A program made the position numbers and the translations under genes. Below the pieces are notes generated by a model. The model made no database searches, was not told the DNA's origin, and saw nothing but the letters and a program-made list of their open reading frames with translations. Below, piece after piece: positions 8,820 through 21,711 of a stretch of 64,000 nt of DNA. Each line of letters starts with the position of its first letter. The stretch's first letter is position 1. This DNA is from Falciphora oryzae (lineage: Eukaryota > Ascomycota > Sordariomycetes > Magnaporthales > Magnaporthaceae), in the NCBI GenBank assembly GCA_000733355.1, contig JNVV01000076.1:1-64000 (forward strand), in the 5' to 3' direction.

Positions 8820-11800
8820 CTAAACGCGAGGAACCAACTGCCGCTTCCATTTTGCACGTGCGCCTTTCCACGACCACCCTAACACGAGGCCGATTGAAGC
8901 TGTAAGCTGCTGGTTCGTAGAATCAGACCCCCCCACCCCCTCGGCAAACATCTGCAGCAGTCGCTCGGCCGCCAGCCCGCTCAGCGCCTCTAGGTTGCCC
9001 TGGCCTAGACTCTCCAGCACCGACATGTCAAAGCCGAATGCCTGCTTCCATCAGGCGCGCAGCTCGATGGCAGCCAGGGAATCAAGCCCCAGGTCCGCGA
9101 GCGGCAGGGACGTGTTCGGGTCGCTCTCGCCCTTGAGCAACAGGCTCAGCGGCCGCTTGCCGATCTCCTGCGCGAAGAAGGGCCGCCGCCTCGGACGTCT
9201 TGAGGACCGAGAGGTCGGCACGCGCGTTGGTGAGGCGGGACTTGGTCTGGTCGTAGCTGCTGCTGACGCTGCTCGGCGACGCTGACGACGACGCGGAGTT
9301 CTGGTTGTGGTGGACGGCCATGCGACGGCCCCCCTTCTAGATGGTGCGGTTGGACGGGTTGCCGAGCGGGGCGGTGGTCTGGAGGCCCAGCATCCACACG
9401 TTGGGTCCGAGAAGGTCGAGCTCGATCACGAGGGCGGTGGCGGCGCGGTGCAGATTCCACGTCCCCTTGACCTTGGACCCCACGCTGCGCTGCACTGCTC
9501 CTTGGGCATGCGGGCAAAGTTCTCGTCAGCGAAGACGGCCGTCAGCTGTAGGACGCCCTTGAGGGGCACGCGCGCCGACGCCACCGCGCGAGACGTCGTC
9601 CATCTCGTTGACGTCTCTGTGCACCGCCGCCACGCCACGTCAACGCCCATGCTTTCTATGTCCCTGATGAAGGGCTTGTCGACATCGCTCTGGCCCCCGC
9701 GGCGGCCCAGGTATACAAAGCTGTAGGCGCCGTGCTCGACCATGTAACTGGAAACGGCGCGGCCCAGGCCTCCAAGAACCCTGACCAGCAGGTAGGATCC
9801 TGAGGGACCTGCCTGGAGCTTCTGGCGAGAACTGGCGACGCTCCCGGCCTCCAGGGTTGTCTAACCTTCGACCTCACAGATGCGAATGCCGACGCGGCCG
9901 ATGTGGGTGCCCGGTAGGAGGCGCTTCACCGCCTCTGCGACTGAGGACGCATCAAACTCCCTGGCAATCGTCGAGGGTCTCAAGCATCCACTCCTTATAC
10001 TTTGACTTCTTCATGTCGTAGAATGCGTCTATATCTACGCAACAGTAGCTCCAGTTCTCGACGAAGGGGCGCATATCCAGCCTCCCGTGGCCGAAAAGGT
10101 CGCATTTCCCGATCTCGATCAGCTTCCCGTGCTCGGTGACGCACCTGCATGTCTCTGCGGCAGCTCGCCGCCCAGCGAGTTGAGGACCGGTCAACGCCCG
10201 CGCCGCCCGTTTCGCGGAGCAGCTCCTCGACGAAGGAGGCGTCGCGCGAGCCGAGGTTGCGGTTCCGCGGAATGCCGCAGCGCTCCATCAGGAACTGCGC
10301 CTTCTCCTCGGACCCGACCGTCGCGAAAATGTCGGCCACGATTGTGCGGGAGATCTCCACGGCGGCAAGGCCGACACCACCGCGCGCCGAGTGGATCAGG
10401 AAGGACTCGCCATTGCACAGGCGGCCGACGGTGATCAGGGACGGCTGCGCGGTCGCGTATACCAGAAACATACTGCCACATCGATCATGGACAGCGAGTC
10501 CGGGATCTTGACGCACATGATTTGATTGGCAATGAGCGTGGTCGTCCAAATGTTGTACTCCAAGCACGCGACCCTGTCGCCGGCTTGGGCTCCTGCACTA
10601 AAGCCCCGACTCTGCAGACAATGCCGCTGCTTTCGACACCGCGGTACTGGCACACGTGGTCGATCAAGTTCATGCCGATCAACGCGCCCTTGGAGTTAAC
10701 TCCTACAGCATACATCTCGATCTCAACCTCGTAGTCCCCGAGGGGCGGCGGGCTGGGCAGCGGACCCAATGGAGGGTGTTTCCGTGCTCTCGATGACGCG
10801 GCTGCCCGGCGGGTCGTGGTGCGGGCGTTTACGCATGCGGTCCCGGTTCAGGCGCTACTCGAACCAGTACCCGCCCCCGCCGACGCCGCCGTCGGCGTGG
10901 CTGAAGGGATAGCGCGGCAGGCCCGGCAGGCAGGCGCCCCGGGGGAAGAGGGCCTCGAGGTCTAGGGGCAGTTGGAAGCTGGAGAGCTTGCCGGCGGTCG
11001 CCAGGAGGTTGTCCCTAGCGTTCTGGTTCCGCACGAGCGCCGCAACGTAGCGCGCCTTGTTTCTGGGCACCGCGGCCATGATCCGCATCAGGGGCCCAGG
11101 CCATCGCCGAGCCGGGGCCGACCTCGAGCAAGGCTAGGTCCTGGCCCGAGAAGTGGCGGAGGAACGCCGCAGCGGCGCCGTTGAACAGCACAGGGCTCTC
11201 GAGGTTCTTCTGCCAGTAGCGGGGGCCGAAGTTGGAGCCGCCGTCGAGCAGCCCATTCTGACCTTGGAGAAGAAGAGCTTCTTGGGCTCCCTGCCCATCA
11301 CCTTGCCCTCGATTGAGGCCGCGTACAGGCCCCGATCTCGACCACGTGGTGCGAGTGGTGGGCCTTTTCGACCTTGGGCTTCCTAGCGAGGATGTCGCGG
11401 CGAGCTGCCCGGGGGGCCTCCTGGACCTCGTCGAGCTTGTCGGCGTCACCGGAAATGGTGACGCTTCGCGGCGAGTTGGCGCAGGCGATGCCCATCCTGC
11501 CGGGAAGCAGGAACTGCTGCGCCTCGGCAACGCCCATGCCGAGCGCGGCCACTGCGCGCCCTGGCCGGTGAAGACCATGGCCGACAGGGCGCCGAGCGCG
11601 GCGCCATCGGCGAGGGCGAGGGCGAGGGCGCGGTACGCGAGGTGCTCCCTGCCGCGGGCGAGCGTGCATGCCACGTCTACGACGTTCGGAGCCGTCTCCT
11701 CCTCCTCCACCAGGGCCTTGCAGTTCTCGATGAGCGTCATGAACAACTGCTGCGTGTTGGCGGAGAAGAGGAAGCTGGGCGGCTGCGGCATCATCTTCTC

Positions 11801-12625
11801 CCTCCTCGCTCTCGAATTCGTCTTGGGGGGCAGTAGTCTGCGCCCTGAAGCCCGCCGCAGACTCGATGATGGCGTGCGCGCTCGATNNNNNNNNNNNNNN
11901 NNNNNNNNNNNNNNNNNNNNNNNNNNNNNNNNNNNNNNNNNNNNNNNNNNNNNNNNNNNNNNNNNNNNNNNNNNNNNNNNNNNNNNNNNNNNNNNNNNNN
12001 NNNNNNNNNNNNNNNNNNNNNNNNNNNNNNNNNNNNNNNNNNNNNNNNNNNNNNNNNNNNNNNNNNNNNNNNNNNNNNNNNNNNNNNNNNNNNNNNNNNN
12101 NNNNNNNNNNNNNNNNNNNNNNNNNNNNNNNNNNNNNNNNNNNNNNNNNNNNNNNNNNNNNNNNNNNNNNNNNNNNNNNNNNNNNNNNNNNNNNNNNNNN
12201 NNNNNNNNNNNNNNGGATGTGGGCCCCCCGGCCAGCGCGAGCTTGTTCCCGCCCTAGGGGATTTTGGGATTCCAAGGCTCGGATTTGATGCTCGGCGGGA
12301 CCGTCCTGTTCTCGAGCGCGAGCACGGCCTGAGAACAGCCGAAGCGCCTTCGGTGTGACCAAAGTTGGGCATGTCGAACCGATAATTAGTAATCGTCGCC
12401 TCCAAAGACGCGGGCGACGGCCTTGGCCTCGATAGGGTAGCCCACGGGCGTGCCTGTGCCGTGGCACTCGACATAGCCCGTCTTAGCCGCGCCGAGGCCG
12501 GCGAGGTCATCGGCGCGGCGCATTATGCTTTCCTGGGTGTCCGACGACGCCGGCCATTGTATCAAGGTGCTGATATCAAGTTGATAGCCGTCTACCGGTC
12601 TTCTAGGCTTGGCTGAATAAGGCAA
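8820..12625 (-). pseudogene. Highly reducing polyketide synthase relic (KS-AT-DH-ER-KR-ACP remnants)
   Basis: Reading the minus strand gives remnants in the domain order of a fungal highly reducing PKS. KS remains as the Glu-Cys-His-Gly-Thr-Gly-Thr block and an Asn-Phe-Gly-His-Thr-Glu-Gly block; the N-terminal half with the active Cys is missing. AT has Phe-Thr-Gly-Gln-Gly-Ala-Gln-Trp but jumps over the GHSxG loop. DH begins near 10860 and is cut almost at once; the methyltransferase is absent. ER is the best preserved (Gly-Gly-Val-Gly NADPH loop, about 9955-10750). KR lacks its Ser/Tyr catalytic part. ACP keeps Gly-Leu-Asp-Ser-Leu (about 9080). Many frameshifts and stops occur, with total length about half a normal gene. 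An N gap lies inside. Confidence 0.85.
11887..12214. other. Assembly gap (N run)
   Basis: 328 undetermined bases inside the PKS relic, falling in the KS-AT linker region. Confidence 0.99.
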
Positions 12626-14691
12626 TAGAGAAGCGTCACAAAGTTTAAAAACAAAAAAAAAAACGCCATATAGAGATAGCGGCAGGAAAGGATCAAGTGG
12701 TTACATATAACTAAAGGCTTCGTATGGCTTGATAAACTCATATAGTGAGGGATCTATGCATCTATTGGGGTTTTGAGCACCTAAACGACCGAGAGTGATA
12801 ATCACCCCACAGATGCAGGGGCTCTGAAGCAAGAATGCGGCGTTGTCGCTATAATTACCTGAAAAGGCCCGAGTCTAGACTAGAAGCCCGTTTCGAGCCA
12901 GGAATGTGGAGAGCTGACTAGCTCGGAAAAGGCGCTTCACACGTTGCTTCGAGGCCGTTATAAAGCCATGCGACGTACCTGGAGACAACGGGATTCGGGA
13001 CAGTATTGGTCAGAGCGCGCGTGGAAACAGCATCAAGGCTCAGGAGGTAGTTTGGATCTTGAAGCGGTTCATGGACTTGTGGCAGTTGACTTGTGGCACG
13101 GAATAAGCTTTGGCAAGAGGCGGGGCGATGCATAGCGCAGGATACAGGATTTCACATATTTCCGTCTCACGTGAGCGGCCGCCGGCGTTGTCAACTCCGA
13201 TCCTGAGACAGATGGTAGATAGCGTGCGTGGATCAGGTGGCTGGTTAGCCCGAGGTGTGGTTGCGAGTCCAGTGGGTTGTTTGTTCTGATTGTTAAACCG
13301 AAGTTGGAAATTCCAGGCAACCGAAGTCCCGAATGGGAATATGTTACGGCGTCACTGTCCTTCGAGGTCTTGCGGTTCCATGAACGGCCATTCTTTTGTT
13401 CAATCGCTGTTATCTCATGTTCTTCCCGGTCATTTAATCCCCAGATAGAGACGAGGAGCGTCGTCCGGTATTTCTCTTTTTTTTTCCATCTCCAGATAGA
13501 ATGGTGGGAGACCACGCTTCTTGGCAGAGATTCCTTGTATTTTCAACGCTCTCCACGGCGTGATGGTCTCGGTCTGGGGCTCGCAGCTGCTCGTCAGGCA
13601 GGGCAAAAAAGTGTGTGCTGATCGCGGTCGAGGGTTTCTACAGCGTGGACGGCGCAGGCCGCCAGGGAGACCTTCCCCGGCAGCAACGCTCATGCCGCAG
13701 CCAGAAACACGAAGCCGAGGTAAACGTGGGGCCTCGGCCAAGTGACGGGATCCAGCTTGAGTGACAGAGCTATGTACCACCCGCCCAGATGAGTAACGTG
13801 AAAATAAGTGATTTGCTCAACAACCGGGCCACATCCGCGCGGATATACCGGCTTTGGCCTCTTGGCGTTATAGGATGTTGGTCTGAAACAGGGTAAGAGG
13901 ACTCGCACAAGCGCGCAAGAGGCGTAAAAGGGCTCGGAAGAAGTTACGCGGGCTCAGGAGCAGCATTCGCTTGAGCCTCTCCATGCGGCGTCGTTGCAGA
14001 TTTCCTAAGCCGCATCGCTGGCGCCGTCGCGACGCTCCACAGCGTGCGTAAGGCTGCCGGCTTCATCCTTTATCCCCGCGATATGGACAGGTCACTTCCA
14101 ATGTATGACGATGTCATCGAGGCATGTCGCGTCTCTTTCATGGCTGGAATGAAAATGTGGGGAGGCAGGGCCTTGAGGGGAACTGAAGTCATTGTGATGG
14201 TGAAGTGAGATCTCATTTTAATCAGCCAAATTTGGGCTTCCAGGTATCAGTCCCTGTTATTACCAATTAATTAGGTTGCTGGGCGCGATTGTTGGACCAG
14301 AAATACTGGTTAGACCGATGACTCTGTTTGTTTTTCAATTGAATGCTTCGGTGCTTAGCGTCGGCGCCAAAGGGAAATGATCTGATGCAGGTTCCGCCTT
14401 GACAAGATCGTGCTTTCTCGCAGCTGCCAATAATCGTGAGAGACAAGCGGTATCCAGTAAGGACAGCCGGCTGCCGTGTATCGTTGCAAGACCGAAAAAC
14501 GACTGTCCACAAAGCATTGTGCCACGGCATCTGCTAAAGAGCACATGATGATATTCGCGGACCCGCCAAGGCAGCAGCGGCAGCCATGGGGACGAAGTGA
14601 GACGACACAAACAAGAAGCAAAGATTACTTGAGCTTCAAAATGTATGATTACATTATCAATGTTCACTAGGGAGTACCGATTGCCTCGGAA
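12626..14691. other. Stretch without a recognisable gene
   Basis: Short overlapping frames only. A minus-strand run around 13600-13800 reads two adjoining pieces with protein-like composition separated by a stop, but no family could be recognised. It may be a remnant flanking the PKS relic. Confidence 0.4.
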
Positions 14692-16406
14692 TCACAGCCG
14701 GCCGTTGGAGGAAACACGGACGTCGCGGTCCCCCTGGGCCTGATCCCCAGACCGGAGCCTATCCTGCTTGCCCTGGAGCAGCAAGACCCGCAGCATCTCA
14801 CTTGCCTCCCTGAGCTCCCGGCCCAGGTCGTGGTCCCACAGCCACCGCATCCTCCCCTCCAGGCTCTCGGCGATCTTGGCAGGGTCATCGCCGACGCCCT
14901 CGAGCTCCAGGTCGTACAGGCGGCCCTGCTCGCGGCTGTCCTCGACCAGGCGCAGCCCGCGCGCGCGGCGGTGCCTGTCAAACACCCTGAACACGACATC
15001 GATGTCCTCGGCGCGCTTGACGTCGGGAGAGCCGAGCAAGGACCCGAGCACGCAGGCGTCCTCGAGGGCCAGGCCGGCGCCGGCGCCCTTGTGCGGCGTC
15101 GAGGCGTGGGCGGCGTCCCCCGCGAGGCAGACGCGGCCGGCGCAGAAGGAGGCGGCGGGGGAGGCGTGGTCGAAGAGGGCCCAGGCGCTGGGCGAGTCGA
15201 TGAGCGAGACGATCTGGAGCACGCGCGAGTCCCAGCCGGCGTAGTCGGAGAGGACGTCCTCGCGCGTCTTGGGGACCACCCAGCGCTGGTCGCGCCACTC
15301 GGGCGTACTGCTGAAGGCGACGACTGCGGGTTGGCGGGTCGGGAGGGTGTTAGTGCTGGAGAAAGATGGGCAGACACCAATGATGAAAAAAAAAAAAAAA
15401 AAAAAAAAATTTCCTGGTGCGCGGGGGCACAAAACAGGAGGCGGGAATTACCATTCATCAAGCCGGACTCCCACAGCGGGTACGCAATAACATGCCCGCC
15501 ACGACCCAGATACATCTGCGGGCCCGTCTCCAGGTCCCGCCCCAGCGCCTCGCGGAGCCTGTCGAGCGGCACGAGCCCCCGGTACGCGTACTTGCCCGAG
15601 AAGACGGGCGACGCGGCCGGGTCGCCCGCGCCGAGCACGCGCTGCCGCACCAGCGACTTGACGCCGTCGCAGGCCACCACGGCGTCGTGGCGCGCCTCGG
15701 CGCCGTGCGCGAACCTCAGCACCACACCTTCCCCTCCGTGCTGGGGCTGGTAGCAGTCGACGACGCGGTGGTTCATGCGCGCCGCGCCGGCGGGGAGCAG
15801 GGCGGCCAGCTCGTCGAGGAGGTGCGCGCGCAGCATGCTCACCTGGCCGCCCTTGCAGCGCAAGCGGTGGACCAGCGGCAGCGGGTCTGTCCGGTGTGGT
15901 GGTGGTGATGGTGGTAGTGCTGCTGCTGCGCCGCCCCGCCCTGGATCATGGTCTTGCGCTTCACCGCCTGCTCCTGCTGCACCCTCCACACCGCCACTGC
16001 TACTGGCAGATCCATCATCCCCCCCGGCCGGCTCGGCGGGCTTCGGCGCCGCCGACGCCGCAGAACAGCCGAGTCTGAAGTCGAACCAGACGTCGTCGTC
16101 CTGGCCCCGCGCGGGACGGGTGGCCCGCCTGTTGGCCGCGGCCAGGAGGCGGGGCGAGATGAGCTCGAGGGCGCGCGCGGCGTTGGGGCCGAGAGACACG
16201 CCGGCGCCGGCCTCGGTGAAGCCGGCGCCCTGCTCGTACACGGTGACGGGGACGCCGTGCCGCAGGAGCTGCAGCGCCAGCGCCACGCCCGCTATGCCCC
16301 CGCCCACTATGCCCACGTCGAGGGGCTTCGTGGGCGGGCGTGAGAATTCTGCAGACGCAGACGCGGATGGATCTGCGACTCGAGAAGCGGTTGGAGATGA
16401 TGTCAT
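14692..16406 (-). CDS. FAD-dependent aromatic monooxygenase, salicylate hydroxylase-like
   Basis: Two exons (15452-16406 and 14692-15323) join across a 128-bp GTAATT...CAG intron to give 528 residues. The flavoprotein hydroxylase motifs are present: the Rossmann GGGIAG at residues 35-40, a Cys-Asp-Gly motif before Val-Lys-Ser-Leu-Val-Arg (mid-protein), and Gly-Asp-Ala-Ala-His in the C-terminal half. Such enzymes add one oxygen to an aromatic acid using NAD(P)H and O2. Substrate cannot be read from sequence. A Ser/Gly/Pro-rich insertion of about 70 residues lies after residue 110, where relatives are short. The intron holds a T24 run in the sense direction. It lies at one end of the catabolic gene group and is transcribed away from it. 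Confidence 0.85.
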
Positions 16407-19400
16407 TTTGCTCGCGTGCTATTTCTTCCTTTTTTCTTCTTCTCTTTTTTTCTTATCTGGCCGTCCACCCCTTAACTCAATTTTCTGTGCTTTCTTGTTC
16501 TTCCCCCCCTTTTTTTTTCTCCCGCTCACACTCTTCGGTCCGTTACTCCTGGCCCTGACGGCCACGCTTTTCTTTTATCCGAGGTCAACCCCAGTCGGGG
16601 CGCGAGTAATGAGGGCGGTTAAGCGACTTGTCCCGATGCCGCTGGGTGTGGCCTGCCGGCTTCTTCTAGCAGGAGCGTCTCGAGAGCGGGTCCCGGCGAG
16701 AGCGAGGGGTTACAGCCTCTGGTGCCCCTCCTCCTTGCACGCGCCGTCAAGACTCTGTGCCCGCCAAAGGGCTGAACTAAATAGCCAAAAAGATCTTGGA
16801 GCCCTGTTGGGGGTGTCCTGGCGTACGAATAAAAAGCCTATTTCTGGCGGTGTCTGTCGGCGCTGCATATCATCCAAAGACGAGACGATAGCCCTGGCGG
16901 TATGACGAGGGGAAATCACGCTGGTAAAGTCCTGTGTGATGGACGGGCAGGGTCGGTCCGGGATGGGGGAGACCTTGGAGCCTTGAGCACTGCGTAGGAA
17001 AACGCCAAGTCATGATATGCTGACCTCGCTGTAACCCACGGATCCCAACCGACGGCTAAAACCGTTATTGGCGGCGTGTACAACAGTACCGTACGTGCCA
17101 CCAACAACTCGTCCCTCATCTCACCCCCACCTCCGTCAATCTCGGAGAAATCGGACCCGGGGGTCCTGCTACGACGATCTGATCAGATGGCTCGCGTCAC
17201 GTCGGTTTCTTCCGCAGCCCCCATGGCGCAGCTGACTCGAGGGCAGCGCGCTCGGCCGAATGAGATCTCGGCGGGCTCTCCGATGATCGGCCACGATCCC
17301 CGGCTGGGGAAACGCGCGTCGTCGACATAACCCGGGGAGGGCTGTTCGTTTATGGCCGGGGAATGCGAGGGCCAACGGTTGACGCAAATGTGGTTGCTGC
17401 CCTGATTTTCTTGGCACCACGCGAAAAGACAACCGGGCGTCGCGTGTCCCTGGCCGTGATGCCCAAGCAGCTGTTTTCCGTCGGTCATGTCCGGCCAGCG
17501 AGCTGCGTAGCATTGGCACAGGACAAGGGCCGCGTCCGTTCCGATTCTGTGGTTCGGTGTGTATCGAGGGATGTCACCATGCGAAAATGTTCATCCATCA
17601 TCATTTCGCTCGGCCGTCCGTCTCGATAGATCTCTGTATGCAAAAGAATGTTAGAATGTTCATCCGCCTCGCGACATTCAACGATTTGTCGCAACGGGGT
17701 TTCCCAAGGAAGCAATATTCGTCCGCCTCGTTCACTCACCTGCCCGTCTTGGTTGCATCCCTCGACGCAAAGAATGTTCACCCGCATTCACCTCCTCAAC
17801 GGCCACGCCGCTCCGACGGACAGCCGTGTCGGAGCGCACGCATCTTTCAACGCCCCACGGACCGGCCCGTTTGTTTGTTTCCTTTTGGCCGAACCCCCCG
17901 CCCTGGCCGCCGCCGGTTCAAATGCGCATGGCGCTAGGGCTTTTTTGCCGCCGCCGACGGACCGGATTTCGTCTGCCTTGGATGCAGGTATTACCCTTTC
18001 CAGACGCCCATCACCAGTGCCACCCACAACCGTCCATTCGGCACTTCTCTGCAGGCGGGCGTCCTGCATTGACGGGGGTGGATCAGGCGGACTCCGGCTC
18101 GGGGCAGGTTTATGCGGGTTTGTTCGCATTCCCATTTTTTCTCTCGGTGTGCGTGCCTGTGTGTTTTGCCTTCCGCTGCCCTGGAATTTCCTCAACAGGC
18201 AAAAACAACAGCAAACACAACTCCACGTGGGAACGCCAGTGAGATCAATGGGGTCTGGTCTGGGTCCCGCGGTTCCCTTTTTAGCTGTGGTGGATTCGAA
18301 TCCAGCACGCTTTGTGGGGTGTGGGATCAGGGGGGCCACTCTAAGAACCTTAAAACCACACCCACACGAGCGCCTGGACCGCGGGCTCGGTGCCCAGAGA
18401 AACCCTCGCTGACGTGGGGGTTGCACCCGCCAATCGGTGGGTAAAAAGTGCTTGGTTGCTGTTCAAATGCTGGGGCTGGGGCCACTGCCGGACCTCCACG
18501 GCCGCCAGCTTTGTTTTTCCAAACACTTGGTTTCTCGTTTCTTTGTTCACCTGATATGCCAGGCCCCAGTCTCGTCTCCCAATGGTACCGCATCTGGTAT
18601 CATATCACGATGCCCTTGAAAATGCCCCCAGAAATACAAAGCCACCGGGATCCCAATGGTTATTTTGGTGTCGCATAAAAACGTGAGACGACACGGTGGA
18701 TGCCACAGCAGGAACGGCGGAAGCTATACGCGACGCCAACCACACCACCTAACCCCAGGTAGGCAACGAGCTATCAAATCTCAAGCTCCTCGCTCGCCTG
18801 CTGGCCACCGCATCCCTGGACCCTGTCGATCGATCCGACCCCCGTATCGGCGGCCAAGAAGTCTGGTGTCTTGAAGCGGGCGTGGCAAAATGCCCTGCAA
18901 CTGCCCAACCCCGGCATGGATCCCATTCAACCCTCTGCTGGGCGTGTGGTGTGCGGCAAGAACGCCGCATCCGGAACACGCCTCCCGGGTTGCCTCTGCT
19001 GCAGACATGCCCGGCGACAAATACCAGACATGGACGGGCTCAACATTGATGCCCGCCAAGCCCTGCGAGCGTTCGTGTATGTGCGTGCTCCCCGGCGGCC
19101 AAAAAAAAAAACCTTAACCAAGCTACTGCACCACCGGAACCCGCACCGCGCCATCCCTTTGGTTGCGCCTGGGCTCCACTGCTCCCTCCTTTTTGCCTTC
19201 ATCCGACGGCGGGCATCGAGATGGCCACAATGCATGGGTCCCCCATCATCCGTCCTCCTCTTATCCGACGTCCGTCAGTGATTGGGTCTTGATGGGTTTC
19301 TCAGTTTGACCTTTGTAGCCCTGCCAGGTAAAAAATCCCCATTCATGGAGACCATTCATGGAGGCCCGCCAGGGCCCTCGTCGATCCGCGGCGTGATATA

Positions 19401-19620
19401 TAGGTAGCTGTCAACGACCGCAACGACGACGTATTCCCTGGATCCCGATTCTAGACCATTCAAGAAACCTAGATCATCATTCCCTATCCCATATCATTGT
19501 CTCCCCCACTTCGCGCCATTCATTAGGTCTCCTGCAGCCTAGATAAGGGGCAGCCGCCAGTTAGTTCCCGCCAATCCGCTCTCGCTTTTGTAGGTCATCA
19601 TCAACCAACATACGCCAACC
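16407..19620. other. Intergenic, divergent promoter region
   Basis: 3.2 kb between the divergently transcribed monooxygenase and CoA-transferase. Sequence just upstream of the monooxygenase start is rich in CT tracts on the plus strand. Open frames around 17650-18430 on both strands overlap one another and have no domain, so none is called. Confidence 0.5.
19397..19403 (+). promoter_or_regulatory. Possible TATA box of the CoA-transferase gene
   Basis: TATATAG lies 218 bp upstream of the start codon in otherwise GC-rich DNA. Pyrimidine-rich sequence follows. Position fits a fungal promoter with a leader of about 190 bases. Confidence 0.4.
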
Positions 19621-21711
19621 ATGCCCGCCCAGACAACACCCGACTCGGGCTTGGAGTACTCCTCCACGCAGGAGGCAAGGGCAATACTTGACCGCATCCT
19701 GAGCATAGTGTCACTCCCACATGAGGTTGAGGAGATCGCGAGGGCCGCCACCTTCGTGTCCTCGCGCGACCTTCCCTACTTCCCTATCCCCTTGAAGGAG
19801 ACGGAGCTCGGAGCAGCACTCAAAGCCATCGAGGGCAGCTTCGCCCGCGCCTTGGTCAACACGCGGGACCAGCCATCCACCACGTTGGAGAATGGAACCA
19901 GCAACAAGGTCACCGTCAGCCTGGAGCGGACGACGGCCTTCCTGTTCCAGACATACTTGTCCAGCGTCGGCGGCTTGAGCAAGCTGGATCCTGACGTCAA
20001 GCAGTTCCTCAAAGGTAACTAGCCGTCACTGTTGGGCTCCCAGGAACAATTTGACAGGCCTCGTCCTTGCTGACACAATCCGGCCGCACTCGCGGCGAGG
20101 GGGAAATGCTTCAAACCAGACACCGACCTGCTGAGGGCCCAGTCAGACCCGTACCGGCGCATGTCGGCGAATCTGTACGCGACAGCGCGGCCAGGAGAGT
20201 ACTATCACATCCACGGCTCGCTCGAGGCCTCGACGACGCTCTCGATGCTGGACCTGGAGCCTTTCCGCCCCGACTTGAGCGCGCTCGGCCACGAGGCCAT
20301 CGTGGACAAGATCGAGTCCCACGTCAAGCGGTTCACGCCGGACGAGCTCGAGGATCTCAACGCCAAGAACCGCCAGGCGGGCGTCCCTGCCTTTAGGCAC
20401 GAGGACTTTTTGAAGACGGCCCATGTATGTGACACTTATCACCGTACTCCTCCACTCCCGCTGACCGAAAGAAACAGGGCAAAGCAAACGTGAAGCTCCC
20501 ACCGTGGGGCGTCGACCAGCTCGAGTCGCAAACTCCACCCTGCCCACTCCCCGCCGCCGCCAGCAGCGGCAGCACCAACCGGGCCCGGCCACTAGCCGGC
20601 ATCAAGGTGCTCGAGCTGAGCCGCATCATCGCGGGCCCCGTCATCGGGCGCACGCTGGCCGAGTACGGCGCCGACGTGCTCAAGATAACGGCGCCGCGCC
20701 TCAGCGACGTGCCCTTCTTCCAAGTCGATAGCAACATGGGCAAGCGCGCCGCCGAGCTCGACCTCAAGTCTGAGGCCGGCCGCGAGCGCTTCGAGGCCCT
20801 GCTGGCGGAGGCAGACGTCGTCATCGACGGGTACCGGCCGGGCGCCATCGAGCGGCTGGGGTACGGCGCGCGGACGCTGTCGGCACTAGCCGAGAAGCGC
20901 GGACGCGGGTTCGTGTACGTGAGCGAGAACTGCTTCGGACACGAGGGCGAGTGGCGGCATCGGCCGGGCTGGCAGCAGATTGCGGACTGTGTAGGTTTTT
21001 GGCTCCGTCTCCTCACCTCCCTATTATTTTTGCTTTTATCCTTTTCTTCGTTGAGTTCCATCTGCTGACAGCCGTTGGGTCTGGTAAAAACAGGTCAGTG
21101 GAGTCGCGTGGGAGCAAGGCCGCTTCATGGGCCTGGACGAGCCCGTAGTGCCGCCGTTCCCCATCTCGGACTACGGCACGGGCTGCATGGGCGCCATCGC
21201 CGCGCTGACGGGCCTGTACCGCCGGGCGACCGAGGGCGGGTCCTGGCACGGCCGGGTGTCGCTCCTGCACCACGACCTTTTGCTGTTCAAGATGGGCCAG
21301 TACCCGGAGGAAGTGCAGAAGATGCTGCTGCCGCGGTCGCCGGCGTCTGTCAACGGCACCAACGGCCTTCCGAATGGCCATGCTCGTACTAACGGTACCA
21401 CGAATGGCCAAGGAGGCGACCTGAAATACTGCTTCCTCGGCATGAGGCACAGCAACAGCGTCGACCAGGTGTCCAAGGCGGCGCTGGCGTGGATGCGGCA
21501 CAAGTACCCGGGCTTCTTCGACGACGAGCTCCCGGGCATGATAGAGAGGTGGCAGTCGGCGGCGTACGGGGCCGAGGTGTCGGTGGTGCAGCCTGTGGTG
21601 CGGCTGGACGGCGTCGAGTTCGGCTTCGCTCGGGCGAGCAGGCCCAACGGGACCGACGAGGCGACGTGGGATGGGTTTGGCGGGCCGGGCAACGACGTGC
21701 GTCTGGGCTAG
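19621..21711 (+). CDS. Family III CoA-transferase (CaiB/BaiF type)
   Basis: Four exons (19621-20014, 20120-20424, 20478-20990, 21094-21711) with GT-AG introns of 105, 53 and 103 bp encode 609 residues. The family III core begins near residue 270 with Gly-Ile-Lys-Val-Leu-Glu-Leu-Ser-Arg-Ile-Ile-Ala-Gly-Pro and Gly-Ala-Asp-Val-Leu-Lys-Ile, the CoA-binding Rossmann part. These enzymes move CoA between carboxylic acids. The N-terminal 230 residues are an extension seen in fungal relatives. A short Asn-Gly-Thr-rich linker (after about residue 475) is low complexity. Frame is intact. Substrate unknown; neighbours suggest an aromatic or ring-derived acid. Confidence 0.88.

Noticed and set aside
8820..12625. 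A live polyketide synthase with undetected introns
   Set aside because: Missing catalytic segments are absent from the DNA, and stops and frameshifts occur within domains without splice signals; the gap is too small to hold them.
13430..13908. Minus-strand pieces with protein-like composition near 13.6 kb
   Set aside because: Two pieces separated by a stop, no recognisable domain.
18270..18320. tRNA-like TTCGAATCC segment
   Set aside because: No acceptor or anticodon stem can be folded around it on either strand.
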